Positions 9,124-18,107 of a stretch of 64,000 nt of DNA are shown here, piece after piece. Origin of the DNA: Lachnospiraceae bacterium. GTDB taxonomy: Bacteria; Bacillota_A; Clostridia; Lachnospirales; Lachnospiraceae. Each line of letters opens with the position of its first letter. Position 1 is the stretch's first letter. The DNA is taken from positions 6,810 through 70,809 of the forward strand of contig JAFOYH010000036.1 in NCBI GenBank assembly GCA_017391465.1, written 5' to 3'. Both the position numbers and the translations under genes were made by a program. Below the pieces are notes generated by a model, which saw only the letters and a list, made by a program, of their open reading frames with translations, was not told the origin of the DNA and did no database searches.

Positions 9124-10671
9124 TTATTTAGCATAATCAGTTACACGTGACTCACGAATAACATTGACTTTAATTTGACCTGGATATTCCAATTCATCTT
9201 CGATCTTCTTGGAAATATCTCTTGCTAATAAGATCATATCGTCATCATTAACCTGTTCTGGAACTACCATGATACGAATCTCGCGTCCGGCCTGTATAGC
9301 AAAAGATTTATCAACGCCTTTAAAATCATTGGCGATATCTTCTAATTGTTTTAATCTGTTAGTATAAGTTTCTAAAGTTTCTCTACGAGCACCTGGTCTT
9401 GCAGCAGAAATTGTATCTGCAGCCTGTACAATACATGCAATCAATGTTTCTGGTTCAACATCACCATGATGAGATTCTACTGCATTAATTACAACAGCAG
9501 ACTCTTTGTACTTGCGACATAAATCCACACCAATGGAGATATGAGAACCTTCCATTTCATGATCTACGGATTTACCGATATCATGTAAAAGACCAGCTCT
9601 TTTCGCCATTCTTACATCTGCACCAAGCTCACCAGCTAATAAACCGGATAAATGAGCAACTTCAATCGAATGTTTTAAAGCATTTTGTCCATAGCTTGTA
9701 CGATATTTCATCTTACCAAGCAAACGCACCAACTCTGGATGGATACCATGTACACCAACCTCTAAAGTTGCAGCTTCCCCTTCTTCACGAATCATCGTTT
9801 CGACTTCTTTTTGAGCCTTTTCAACCATCTCTTCGATTCGTGCTGGATGAATACGTCCATCAACAATTAATTTTTCCAAAGCAATTCGAGCCACTTCTCG
9901 ACGAATTGGATCAAAACTGGATAAAATTACAGCTTCAGGTGTATCATCAATGATTAAATCAATGCCTGTCATTGTCTCTAACGTACGGATATTTCTACCT
10001 TCACGACCAATGATACGACCTTTCATTTCATCATTAGGCAATGGAACAACAGAAATTGTTGTTTCTGCCACATGATCAGCAGCACATTTCTGAATTGCTG
10101 TAACAACATATTCTTTTGCCTTTTTATTCGCTTCTTCTTTTGCCTTATTTTCAAGGTCTTTAACTAACATTGCGGTTTCATGCTTAACATCATCTTCAAC
10201 CGTTCTTAAAAGATATTCCTTTGCTTGTTCGGAGGTTAAACCTGAGATTCTTTCGAGTTCCTGTACTCTTTTCTGGTTCAGTTCATTCACTTCTGCCAGC
10301 TGTTTGTTTAATTTGTCCTCACGTGATGCCAACTGATTCTCTTTCTTTTCAAGGGAATCCGCTTTACGATCCACAGCCTCTTCCTTAGCAAGAACACGTT
10401 TTTCGTATTTCTGCAATTCTGCTCTGCGTTCTTTGTTCTCTCTCTCGAGTTCATTTTTATTTCTTAAAGCTTCTTCCTTAACTTCAAGAAGTCCTTCACG
10501 TTTTTTTGTTTCGGCAGTTTTCATAGCTTCATCGATAATTTCGCGAGCTTTTTCTTCTGCTGAACCAATTTTGGATTCTACGACTTTTTTTCTATATGAA
10601 ATCGCTGCATTCCAAACGATAAGGGCGGTAATTACAACAGCTACGGCAATACCAATAACTGTAGTCAGCAC
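9124..10671 (-). CDS. rny: Ribonuclease Y
   Basis: Membrane-anchored endoribonuclease that initiates mRNA decay in Firmicutes. Residues 1-22 form the membrane anchor, followed by a long charged coiled coil (about 28-200), a KH RNA-binding domain ([15 protein letters not shown], about 215), and an HD nuclease domain with the metal-binding pair in [12 protein letters not shown] (about 360). The 515-aa length is normal. The start is GTG at 10671, with AGGAGG seven bases upstream. It has its own strong promoter and a terminator, so it is likely monocistronic. Confidence 0.97.
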   Translation of the reverse strand: MLTTVIGIAVAVVITALIVWNAAISYRKKVVESKIGSAEEKAREIIDEAMKTAETKKREGLLEVKEEALRNKNELERENKERRAELQKYEKRVLAKEEAVDRKADSLEKKENQLASREDKLNKQLAEVNELNQKRVQELERISGLTSEQAKEYLLRTVEDDVKHETAMLVKDLENKAKEEANKKAKEYVVTAIQKCAADHVAETTISVVPLPNDEMKGRIIGREGRNIRTLETMTGIDLIIDDTPEAVILSSFDPIRREVARIALEKLIVDGRIHPARIEEMVEKAQKEVETMIREEGEAATLEVGVHGIHPELVRLLGKMKYRTSYGQNALKHSIEVAHLSGLLAGELGADVRMAKRAGLLHDIGKSVDHEMEGSHISIGVDLCRKYKESAVVINAVESHHGDVEPETLIACIVQAADTISAARPGARRETLETYTNRLKQLEDIANDFKGVDKSFAIQAGREIRIMVVPEQVNDDDMILLARDISKKIEDELEYPGQIKVNVIRESRVTDYAK

Positions 10672-10720
10672 AGGAGCACCTCCTTATTAAATTTTAATTG
10701 TATATGCATACAACACTTAA

Positions 10721-10749
10721 ATTCTATACTTTTTTTATAATTATGTCAA
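10721..10749 (-). promoter_or_regulatory. Sigma-A promoter of rny
   Basis: On the minus strand TTGACA (10744-10749) and TAGAAT (10721-10726) are separated by exactly 17 bases, about 50 bases before the GTG start. Confidence 0.7.
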
Positions 10750-10803
10750 GTGGATTTGAGCATAACACAGACATATTGACTAAATATAACCTCAAATTTT
10801 GTC

Positions 10804-11409
10804 TTAAATGCCCAATTCGTGATAAACCGAAAATATATTGCTTGCAGCAAAGCCACGTCGTACTAAATACCTCGTCATACGTTCTTTTTCTTTTAAATCC
10901 GGTTCCTTTTTTTCTCTCCATCGTTTCTCAATAATATTACGAATAGCCTCCCGATCATCATGCGACTCAAGGAAGTTTTCATCTTTTTTCAGCAAATGAA
11001 TATCAATCCCTTTTCTGGATAATTCATATTCCAATTCCTTTTTACTTTTATTTTTACCTCGAAAATGAATGTAATTGTATGCGTACCGTTCATCGTCAAT
11101 ATAATGAAATGAAATCACATAATCAACTGCTTTTCGAATCACCAAATCCGGATAGCCACTCTGTTTCAGTTTTTGTATAAGTTCCTTCTCACTTTGATCT
11201 CTTGATTTTAAAAGTAACAATGCTTTTCGTTTTGCCTGTGGCAAAAAATATTCATTATACAACCGATCGATAAAATCATCTTCGATCCAGTCTCCAATAG
11301 TCAATCCAAAAGCATTCCATTGTTTTTCTTCAATTATAAAATTTTCATCATTATCCAAAGATATACGTACTTTATGTCGTGTAACCTTCTCTATATATGA
11401 AATCTTCAT
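10804..11409 (-). CDS. recX: Regulatory protein RecX
   Basis: Modulates RecA filament activity. The 201-aa protein is built of three-helix repeats; the typical motifs are RDQSEKELIQKLKQSGY (about 70-86), YIDDERYAYNYI (about 104-115) and the C-terminal RYLVRRGFAASNIF. It follows recA on the same strand, the usual arrangement in Firmicutes, but a hairpin between the two genes may reduce its expression relative to recA. It begins with ATG after a weak ribosome binding site. Confidence 0.93.
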   Translation of the reverse strand: MKISYIEKVTRHKVRISLDNDENFIIEEKQWNAFGLTIGDWIEDDFIDRLYNEYFLPQAKRKALLLLKSRDQSEKELIQKLKQSGYPDLVIRKAVDYVISFHYIDDERYAYNYIHFRGKNKSKKELEYELSRKGIDIHLLKKDENFLESHDDREAIRNIIEKRWREKKEPDLKEKERMTRYLVRRGFAASNIFSVYHELGI

Positions 11410-11429
11410 AAAATCCCCGTTTCACTGAT

Positions 11430-11453
11430 AAAAGCCGGTTAAAACCGGCTTTT
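11430..11453 (-). terminator. Hairpin between recA and recX
   Basis: Perfect 11-bp stem AAAAGCCGGTT / AACCGGCTTTT with a two-base gap between the arms, T-rich at its end. It probably acts as a partial terminator that lowers recX transcription. Confidence 0.75.
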
Positions 11454-11461
11454 ACGATATA

Positions 11462-12520
11462 TTATTCTTCTGTAATGTCCACTTTCTCATCTTCTTCAGG
11501 CGGATTTCCCACACCATAATGGGTACGAACCTTCAGGGCGATTTCTTCCATAAGCTGCGGGTTTTCTCTTAAGAATGTCTTTGCATTCTCACGTCCCTGT
11601 CCAATCTTATTCCCATTGTAAGAATACCATGCACCACTTTTAACAACAATGTCCACATTCGCAGCAAGATCAAGAATATCACCTTCCTGAGATATTCCTT
11701 TTCCAAACATAATATCAAACTCAGCTTCCTTAAATGGAGGTGCTATCTTATTCTTTACAACTTTAACACGAACACGGTTACCAACCATCTCTCCATTCAA
11801 TTTTAAAGTTTCAATACGACGAATATCCATACGAACAGATGAGTAAAACTTCAAAGCTCGTCCACCCGTTGTTGTCTCCGGACTTCCGAACATTACACCA
11901 ACTTTTTCACGAAGCTGGTTAATAAATACTACAATACAATTGGACTTACTTATGGATGCTGTTAATTTACGCAAAGCCTGAGACATGAGACGTGCCTGAA
12001 GGCCCACATGAGAATCACCCATATCTCCATCAATTTCTGCCTTCGGTACAAGTGCTGCAACAGAGTCAATAACAACAATATCAATCGCACCTGAACGCAC
12101 CATGGTTTCTGCAATTTCTAACGCCTGTTCTCCATTATCCGGCTGTGAAATATAAAGATTATCAATATCAACACCAATCTTCCGAGCATATGCAGGATCC
12201 AAAGCATGTTCCGCGTCAATAAAGCCTGCAATACCACCAAGTTTCTGAACTTCTGCAACCATATGTAACGTTACAGTTGTTTTACCGGAAGATTCCGGAC
12301 CATAAATCTCAACGATACGCCCTTTTGGAATGCCGCCTAATCCCAAAGCAAGATCCAGACTCAATGCACCTGTAGGAACCGTTTCAACATCCATCTTAGC
12401 TGCATTATCACCGAGTTTCATAACTGAACCTTTACCGTATTGTTTTTCAATATGTGCAATCGCCGCATCCAGCGCTTTCATCTTATCTACTTTATCAACT
12501 TTATCCATTTTTGCTGCCAT
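11462..12520 (-). CDS. recA: Recombinase RecA
   Basis: ATP-dependent strand-exchange recombinase and SOS co-protease. The Walker A motif is GPESSGKT (74-81), Walker B lies in [12 protein letters not shown], and the catalytic-core and L2-loop segment [14 protein letters not shown] is present. At 352 aa it is standard length with an acidic C-terminus ([13 protein letters not shown]). The extreme N-terminus has a short Lys/Asp repeat ([10 protein letters not shown]). It is controlled by a consensus promoter and a LexA/DinR-type SOS box upstream. Confidence 0.99.
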   Translation of the reverse strand: MAAKMDKVDKVDKMKALDAAIAHIEKQYGKGSVMKLGDNAAKMDVETVPTGALSLDLALGLGGIPKGRIVEIYGPESSGKTTVTLHMVAEVQKLGGIAGFIDAEHALDPAYARKIGVDIDNLYISQPDNGEQALEIAETMVRSGAIDIVVIDSVAALVPKAEIDGDMGDSHVGLQARLMSQALRKLTASISKSNCIVVFINQLREKVGVMFGSPETTTGGRALKFYSSVRMDIRRIETLKLNGEMVGNRVRVKVVKNKIAPPFKEAEFDIMFGKGISQEGDILDLAANVDIVVKSGAWYSYNGNKIGQGRENAKTFLRENPQLMEEIALKVRTHYGVGNPPEEDEKVDITEE

Positions 12521-12547
12521 AAATCATTCTCCTTATATGTACACAAT

Positions 12548-12561
12548 CGAACATTCGTTCG
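12548..12561 (-). promoter_or_regulatory. LexA/DinR-type SOS box of recA
   Basis: The palindrome CGAACGAATGTTCG matches the Gram-positive SOS consensus CGAACRNRYGTTYC at 13 of 14 positions. It lies just downstream of the -10 hexamer, across the likely start region, so a bound repressor would block initiation or escape. Confidence 0.88.
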
Positions 12562-12572
12562 TTCATATATTT

Positions 12573-12601
12573 ATCATACATGATTTTTATCTTTATGTCA
12601 A
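12573..12601 (-). promoter_or_regulatory. Sigma-A promoter of recA
   Basis: TTGACA (12596-12601) and TATGAT (12573-12578) on the minus strand with 17-base spacing. Confidence 0.85.
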
Positions 12602-12667
12602 TGATTATATCTTGCTTTTTTTATTCCGTAAATCATAAATTATCGACAGCATTTTATAAATTCGACA

Positions 12668-13525
12668 TTAATTATACGATACTTCTGAATCATTTTTATA
12701 TAATTTACGATAAAATTTTTCTTTCTTTAATATATAAAGTCCACCTGTTCCAAGCATTGCAAATATTACGATTCCAATAGAATATCCCATTGTCGAAAGC
12801 GGCGGAAATTGACGAAGTATCAGTGAACTCATATTACTTAAAATATGAAATAAAACTGGTGCAAAAAAAGTTCCACATCGATGATATGCATAAATCAATA
12901 AAAATGAAAAACAAAATGCATAAAGAATCTGTATCCATGTCCCATGAAAAAAAGCAAAAATAATACTCGTTAATATCATTGCCCAACGCTGTGAACCACT
13001 TTGTATGATACGTTCATAGATCACACCTCGAAAAATCAATTCTTCGCATACGGGAACAATGAAACCGATTACAAGAAATTGCATCCAAATGGATTCAGAA
13101 TAGATCATTTGTGAAAGTTTTGCAAAATCAAAATCATGTTTAAACATTCCCCATGCATTAATTATAAGATTTACTGCAATGGTAAAACCTATAGATACTG
13201 CAGCTACATAAAAATATTTTAAACGACAGGCTTTTAAAGGTTCAATACGATAAGATCTCTTCGTCCATTCTTTTTTGACCATTGGATAAAATGCAAAAAT
13301 ACACAGAACAGCAACGACACCGGAAATTAATATGGCATGATCATTTTGAAGTTCATATATTTCCTGATAAAGCTGATTTTCCAATGCATCCGACCATGCA
13401 GTATCTTCATCAAGACGCCCCATGATATAGTAAAAATTGATCAAAAATCCCACAATACGTTCAATGATCAAATAGAAAACCACTGGTGAAATAATTCGCC
13501 AGGCCCTTTTTAAATTATTATCCAT
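12668..13525 (-). CDS. CPBP-family intramembrane metalloprotease-like protein
   Basis: A polytopic membrane protein of the CAAX-protease/bacteriocin-processing (Abi) family. The diagnostic motif EELIFRGVIYERI is in the second half, followed by the FHGTW segment and the HILSN motif, giving the expected Glu-Glu-Arg, His and His/Asn set. Several hydrophobic segments flank it. I chose ATG at 13525 (AAAGGA upstream); ATG at 13537 is possible. It lies directly after the rnpB terminator. The substrate is unknown; family members have been linked to bacteriocin self-immunity and membrane-protein processing. Confidence 0.88.
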   Translation of the reverse strand: MDNNLKRAWRIISPVVFYLIIERIVGFLINFYYIMGRLDEDTAWSDALENQLYQEIYELQNDHAILISGVVAVLCIFAFYPMVKKEWTKRSYRIEPLKACRLKYFYVAAVSIGFTIAVNLIINAWGMFKHDFDFAKLSQMIYSESIWMQFLVIGFIVPVCEELIFRGVIYERIIQSGSQRWAMILTSIIFAFFHGTWIQILYAFCFSFLLIYAYHRCGTFFAPVLFHILSNMSSLILRQFPPLSTMGYSIGIVIFAMLGTGGLYILKKEKFYRKLYKNDSEVSYN

Positions 13526-13596
13526 CGATATTTCCATCCTTTATTTATCATGATTCATTTATGGAAAATTATATACCTTTTCTCATAAGACTAAAA

Positions 13597-13624
13597 AAAG
13601 ACACTGAAAAATCAGTATCTTTTT
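13597..13624 (-). terminator. Terminator of rnpB
   Basis: Hairpin of GATACTGA with TCAGTGTC (one G-U pair), followed by a T run on the minus strand, immediately after the closing P1 helix of the RNase P RNA. Confidence 0.8.
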
Positions 13625-13968
13625 TCGAGTCTGTCTATAAGCCGAGTTATGTTGAAAATGGTCATCTATCTCGACTTCCTGTTACCAGGAAGCTCCAGCG
13701 ACCTACCCTGGGACACGACGGGCAGCCGTATAATCCCATGTGCGGTCTTGCTTCGGATGGGGTTTACAGAGCCTCCTCTGTTACCAGAGGAGCGGTGAGC
13801 TCTTACCTCGCCTTTCCACCCTTACCAGAAAACTGGCGGTTTATTTCTGTTGCACTATCCTTAGAGTCGCCTCCACCGGACGTTATCCGGCATCCTGCCC
13901 TATGAAGCTCGGACTTTCCTCACCTGAAACCTTTCGGTACAAACAGGCGCGACCATTCGACAGACTCG
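13622..13968 (-). ncRNA. rnpB: RNase P RNA
   Basis: Catalytic RNA that matures the 5' ends of tRNAs. The ends pair to form P1 (CGAGTCTGTC with GACAGACTCG). Conserved cores are visible: GAGGAAAGTCCGAGCTTC near the 5' end, GGGCAGGATGCC, the ACAGAAA-type segment, AGGGTGGAAAGGCGAGG, and the 3' region with AACTCGGCTTATAGACAG. It is about 345 nt long. The two open frames crossing it on the plus strand are not genes. Confidence 0.97.
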
Positions 13969-13974
13969 AAATTA

Positions 13975-14003
13975 ATATTATCATTTATTTATTCATTTGT
14001 AAA
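13975..14003 (-). promoter_or_regulatory. Promoter of rnpB
   Basis: TTTACA (13998-14003) and TAATAT (13975-13980) are spaced by 17 bases; the predicted start is the first base of helix P1, about 7 bases downstream. It lies just after the nucleoside kinase gene. Confidence 0.7.
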
Positions 14004-14006
14004 GAA

Positions 14007-15671
14007 TCAGACGTTAAAATAACTTCCACCAATAAATTCACGTAAAATAGAATTTTTAGGAATATGCTCACTGGTCACACCTACAAAATAATCTAAAAAT
14101 TTCAACAAACGTTTCGCTTCCTCATACTCAGGCTCTTCTGGTCGAATGTCAAATAACAAAGGTTCTGCAAATTGTTTCAAAACAGAAAGTTCATACACCA
14201 ATGCGGAATTAAAATGTGCATCAGCATTTTCCTGATATGGAAAGATATGGGACTCTTCACCCCTTCGTACAGAATACCACATAGCAATTGTCTGAGAAGC
14301 TTTTGTACCTCTGCGCGCTGCATCACGGACAATTCTTCGTATTAAACGTCCATCGGTCGTTGCGATACGATTGTGCTCATCAAGATTCAACTGAGTTAAT
14401 GCACTAATGTAAATTCGATATTTATCATCTTTTGGAATATGATACGTCAATTCGTCATTCAAACAATGAATACCTTCAATAACAAGAACATCCTCTGAAC
14501 CAATTTGTAAATAATTATTTTTACCATATTCTGATTTTCCTGTTACAAAATTGTAATAAGGCAATTCTACTCTCTCGCCATCCAATAAAGCAGCTAAATC
14601 ATTATTTAACTGTTCGATATTTAATGCTTCAAGACACTCAAAATCATAATTCCCGTGCTCATCTTTCGGCGTTTTCTCACGATCAATAAAATAATTATCT
14701 ACTGGTATCGGATGTGGTTTTAAACCTTTGGCACAGAGCTGAATGCTCAAACGATGTGAAAAGGTTGTTTTTCCTGATGAAGATGGACCCGCAATCAATA
14801 CGATACGTTTATTGCTCTTAAAAATATCTTCTGCAATGCTGGCAATATTTTTTTCCTGTAAAGCTTCTGAAACAAGCATTAAGTCGAGGAAATTACCATT
14901 ACATATTTTTTCATTTAACTGTCCTGCATTACATACGCCAATACGCTCACCCCAAATGGTAGATTCCTTAAGAACACGAAATACTTTTTCTGATGGTTTA
15001 AATGGGAGAATCACTTCTGGAGCTTCAGCAACCGGCATTTGTAAAACGAAGCCATCATGATATGGTACAAGTTCGAAATTTGTAATATAACCTGTCGATG
15101 GAGCCATATATCCATAATAATAGTCTGCCACATCTTCCAACAGATACATATTGACATAAGAGGCACGACGATATTTTAAAAGCTTTGCCTTTTCTTCCAT
15201 ACCGTTCGAATCAAAGATACGTGCCGCTTCTTCGGATGGCAGCATCTGTTTCTCAATAGGCAGATTCTGATCAATCAGTTCCGTCATGCGTTTTCGAATA
15301 TATTCCAGATCGGCTTCTGAAATCGGCATATGATTGACGATCTCACAATAATATCCTTTATGCATGGAAAACTGAACAATCAGGTCTGTTTTATGTCCAT
15401 ATAAATCAGAAACCGCTTTTGTCAGTATAAGCGTCGCTGTTCGACGATAAGACTGCTCTCCAATCTTTTCACCCGTTGTCACAAATTCAATATGAGCATT
15501 TGATGTAATTTCACGTGTCAATTCTTTTAATTTCCCATTAACTCTTGCCAAAATAATACGATGTGGAAAAGAGTTCTGGAAATCTCGAGCAACATTTTCT
15601 AACGTTGTATTCTCTGAATATTCATGTATCTCATCATTAATATAAACCGGAATCTTTTTTTCTATATCCAT
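14007..15671 (-). CDS. TGS-domain nucleoside (uridine-type) kinase
   Basis: A 554-aa fusion. The N-terminal 60 or so residues form a TGS-like domain, the middle (about 60-220) resembles the threonyl-tRNA synthetase second additional domain, and the C-terminal 270 residues are a uridine kinase/phosphoribulokinase-like P-loop kinase with GPSSSGKTTFSHRL (about 295-308) and VIEGIHCLN. It is annotated in many Clostridia as a nucleoside kinase. The HxxxH catalytic pair typical of the synthetase editing domain is not evident. It is the last gene of the dgt-dnaG-rpoD-trmK-nif3 run, though a 24-base gap leaves co-transcription uncertain. Confidence 0.88.
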   Translation of the reverse strand: MDIEKKIPVYINDEIHEYSENTTLENVARDFQNSFPHRIILARVNGKLKELTREITSNAHIEFVTTGEKIGEQSYRRTATLILTKAVSDLYGHKTDLIVQFSMHKGYYCEIVNHMPISEADLEYIRKRMTELIDQNLPIEKQMLPSEEAARIFDSNGMEEKAKLLKYRRASYVNMYLLEDVADYYYGYMAPSTGYITNFELVPYHDGFVLQMPVAEAPEVILPFKPSEKVFRVLKESTIWGERIGVCNAGQLNEKICNGNFLDLMLVSEALQEKNIASIAEDIFKSNKRIVLIAGPSSSGKTTFSHRLSIQLCAKGLKPHPIPVDNYFIDREKTPKDEHGNYDFECLEALNIEQLNNDLAALLDGERVELPYYNFVTGKSEYGKNNYLQIGSEDVLVIEGIHCLNDELTYHIPKDDKYRIYISALTQLNLDEHNRIATTDGRLIRRIVRDAARRGTKASQTIAMWYSVRRGEESHIFPYQENADAHFNSALVYELSVLKQFAEPLLFDIRPEEPEYEEAKRLLKFLDYFVGVTSEHIPKNSILREFIGGSYFNV

Positions 15672-15695
15672 GAACTTTCCTCCTTATTCATCGAC

Positions 15696-16472
15696 TTACA
15701 GTGTCTGATATGGAAAATGAATCTTTTCCGTAAAAACTTCTATTTCAGGAAACTGCTTTCTCAACATTTCTGCAATGTCATTTACAAATACATGTTCTAA
15801 ACCATAATGACCTGCATCAATGACAGAGACACCTTTTTCAAGGCAATCGATTCCTTCATGATGTCCAAAATCGCCTCCAATTAAAACATTACTGTTTTGT
15901 TCTATAGCAAACCCTTCCATGCCTTTGGCTGATCCTGGACAAACGGAAACACGATAAATCATCTGATCCAAATCACCATAAACACGTACTTCCGTAATTC
16001 CAAACCATTCTTTAATCTTTAATGCATACTCTTTTAAAGTTGTTGGATACATCAAATCACCCGTATAACCAATGCCTTCACTATCGTCCGGCACTGTTGT
16101 CTCCAAAACCTGAAGATTGGTCAAATCCATACGTTCAACAACAATATCCGCCATACGTTTAATATCATAATTCGTGTGCATAGCATAACAAGTGATTTGA
16201 TTTTCTAATAAATGAATTAAGCGTTCTCCAAGATAATCCTTTTCCACGATGCGCTTAATGCCGGAAAAAATCAATGGATGATGTGTCAGCAAAACATCTG
16301 CCTGAACTCGGATTGCATCCTGAATAACATCCGATGTGGCATCCAATGCAATATAAACTCTTTCAACCTCTTTGTCGCATCTTCCGCATAACAATCCTAC
16401 ATTATCCCATGAAACAGCCGCTTCATTCGGAAAATGCTTCTGTAAAAAGTCAAATAATCTGTTACCATTCAT
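15696..16472 (-). CDS. Nif3-like dinuclear-metal protein
   Basis: Nif3/YqfO family protein of 258 aa; forms hexameric rings with a dinuclear metal site. Metal ligands are visible: the THHPLIF motif near residue 63, Asp in the AMHTNYD motif near 103, and the C-terminal HYGLEH motif near 222. The molecular function is unclear (the old label GTP cyclohydrolase I type 2 is not well supported). It is directly downstream of trmK, a conserved neighbourhood in Firmicutes. It lacks the PII-like inserted domain of longer Bacillus homologues. Confidence 0.92.
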   Translation of the reverse strand: MNGNRLFDFLQKHFPNEAAVSWDNVGLLCGRCDKEVERVYIALDATSDVIQDAIRVQADVLLTHHPLIFSGIKRIVEKDYLGERLIHLLENQITCYAMHTNYDIKRMADIVVERMDLTNLQVLETTVPDDSEGIGYTGDLMYPTTLKEYALKIKEWFGITEVRVYGDLDQMIYRVSVCPGSAKGMEGFAIEQNSNVLIGGDFGHHEGIDCLEKGVSVIDAGHYGLEHVFVNDIAEMLRKQFPEIEVFTEKIHFPYQTL

Positions 16473-16488
16473 ATGTACTCACCTGCTT

Positions 16489-17181
16489 TTAATCATAGTA
16501 TGTCATAGCCTGTTTCAAATCTTCCAGATATCCAACCACTTCTTGATAACGCTCGCTTGCCGTCTGGTTTGATTCAATGAGCTGCTGACTGATTTTCTTA
16601 TAAAGTTCCGTTTCTTTTTCAATAAACTCTTTCAAAACAGAATGCTTTTGTTCAAGCAAATATTTACCAAATAAATATTCCAGCCGATTCCACGATGCTT
16701 CCTTTCCGGGAACAGCCTTCATAGCCATATAATATTTTCCTTCATCTTTTAACATAATTTCTTCGACAATGATAAAATCATGTTCATGAAGATAACGTCT
16801 TACTGAAGGAATTTCAGATTGGGGTTGTAACACCCATGTTTGAATAGACGATGCATTTTTACGTCCTTCTTCAATGATTCGAATCATCAATGGGCCACCC
16901 ATACCGGCAATAAGAACACTATCACCTTCTCCAGGCTGCAATTTCTCGAATCCATTCGATAATCTTAAATCCATGACCTCAGAAAAACCATATTTATCTC
17001 TATTTTCTTTAGCTCTTGCGAGAGGTCCTTTATTAACATCCATAGCAATTGCAGAAGCAATTCTCTGATTTTGCAATAACCAGATTGGAACATAGCCATG
17101 ATCCGTTCCAATGTCTACGAGATTAGCCCCTACTGGTATAAGACTGGCAACAGTTGCCAGTCGGTCTGATATTTTTAACAT
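16489..17181 (-). CDS. trmK: tRNA (adenine(22)-N1)-methyltransferase
   Basis: SAM-dependent methyltransferase acting on A22 in tRNA. The N-terminal Rossmann domain has DIGTDHGYVPI (motif I, about residues 23-33), AMDVNKGPL, and IAGMGGPLMIRII; the C-terminal region is a coiled coil. The ribosome binding site overlaps the rpoD stop codon (TAG-GAG), implying translational coupling. The 230-aa length is standard. Confidence 0.93.
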   Translation of the reverse strand: MLKISDRLATVASLIPVGANLVDIGTDHGYVPIWLLQNQRIASAIAMDVNKGPLARAKENRDKYGFSEVMDLRLSNGFEKLQPGEGDSVLIAGMGGPLMIRIIEEGRKNASSIQTWVLQPQSEIPSVRRYLHEHDFIIVEEIMLKDEGKYYMAMKAVPGKEASWNRLEYLFGKYLLEQKHSVLKEFIEKETELYKKISQQLIESNQTASERYQEVVGYLEDLKQAMTYYD

Positions 17182-17189
17182 ATTTACTC

Positions 17190-18071
17190 CTAGTCCGATA
17201 GAAAATCGATTAATTTATTACTTTTACTTTTAGAACGCAGTTTACCTAAAGCTTTGGATTCAATCTGACGAATACGTTCCCGGGTAACATTGAATTCTTT
17301 TCCAATTTCTTCAAGTGTCATCTCCCGCCCATTATCAATGCCATACCTCAGCCTTAAGACTTCAGCCTCCCTTTCTGACAGCAACGATAAAATTTCATTA
17401 ATTTGAAGTTTTAAAACTTCATAAGATGCTGCTTCATGAGGCATAAGACCGTGTTCATCTTTTATAAAATCGGATAACATATTGTCGTCCGCATCGCCAA
17501 TAGGTGTTTCAAGAGAAACAGGTTCCTGTGATAATTTGTAAATCGACTGAATTTTGTCGACACTCATCTCCATACGGCTCGCAATTTCGTCCAAAGTAAC
17601 TTCTCGATTTAATTCCTGTTGAAGTTCTTTCGTTACACGCCGTAATCTGTTAATGGTCTCAACCATGTGAACCGGAATTCGGATCGTCCGAGACTGATCC
17701 GCAATCGCTCGTGTTATGGCCTGACGAATCCACCATGTAGCATAAGTACTGAATTTATAACCTCTGCGATAGTCGTATTTATCAACAGCACGCATAAGTC
17801 CGATATTGCCTTCCTGAATCAGGTCAAGCAAACTCATTCCTCGTCCCATATATCTTTTAGCTATACTAACAACAAGACGCAAATTCGATTCAGACAATTG
17901 TTCTTTTGCCAAAATATCGCCTTGTTCGATGCGTTTTGCTAACTCTATTTCGTCTTCAAAAGATAATAGCGGAACATTTCCGATATCTTTCAGATAAATC
18001 TTTACTGGATCATCTATCTCAAAATGATTAAACTCGGATAAATTCAAATCCATATCTTCATGTTCGCTCAT
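17190..18071 (-). CDS. rpoD: Primary-type RNA polymerase sigma factor lacking region 1.1
   Basis: Sigma-70 family housekeeping factor. Regions 1.2 ([11 protein letters not shown]), 2 ([46 protein letters not shown]), 3 and 4 ([24 protein letters not shown]) are all present and well conserved. The protein is only 293 aa: the autoinhibitory region 1.1 is missing, and the 36 bases up to dnaG leave no room for it. The genomic place (dnaG-rpoD-trmK) is that of the primary sigma factor. The start is ATG after AGGAGG. Confidence 0.93.
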   Translation of the reverse strand: MSEHEDMDLNLSEFNHFEIDDPVKIYLKDIGNVPLLSFEDEIELAKRIEQGDILAKEQLSESNLRLVVSIAKRYMGRGMSLLDLIQEGNIGLMRAVDKYDYRRGYKFSTYATWWIRQAITRAIADQSRTIRIPVHMVETINRLRRVTKELQQELNREVTLDEIASRMEMSVDKIQSIYKLSQEPVSLETPIGDADDNMLSDFIKDEHGLMPHEAASYEVLKLQINEILSLLSEREAEVLRLRYGIDNGREMTLEEIGKEFNVTRERIRQIESKALGKLRSKSKSNKLIDFLSD

Positions 18072-18107
18072 ATCTCGCCTCCTGCTTTTTTCTGTAGTCT
18101 ATCCATA

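Noticed and set aside
13561..14045. Two overlapping open frames on the plus strand across the RNase P RNA
   Set aside because: They are the complement of a structured RNA with conserved helices; no ribosome binding site or protein similarity.
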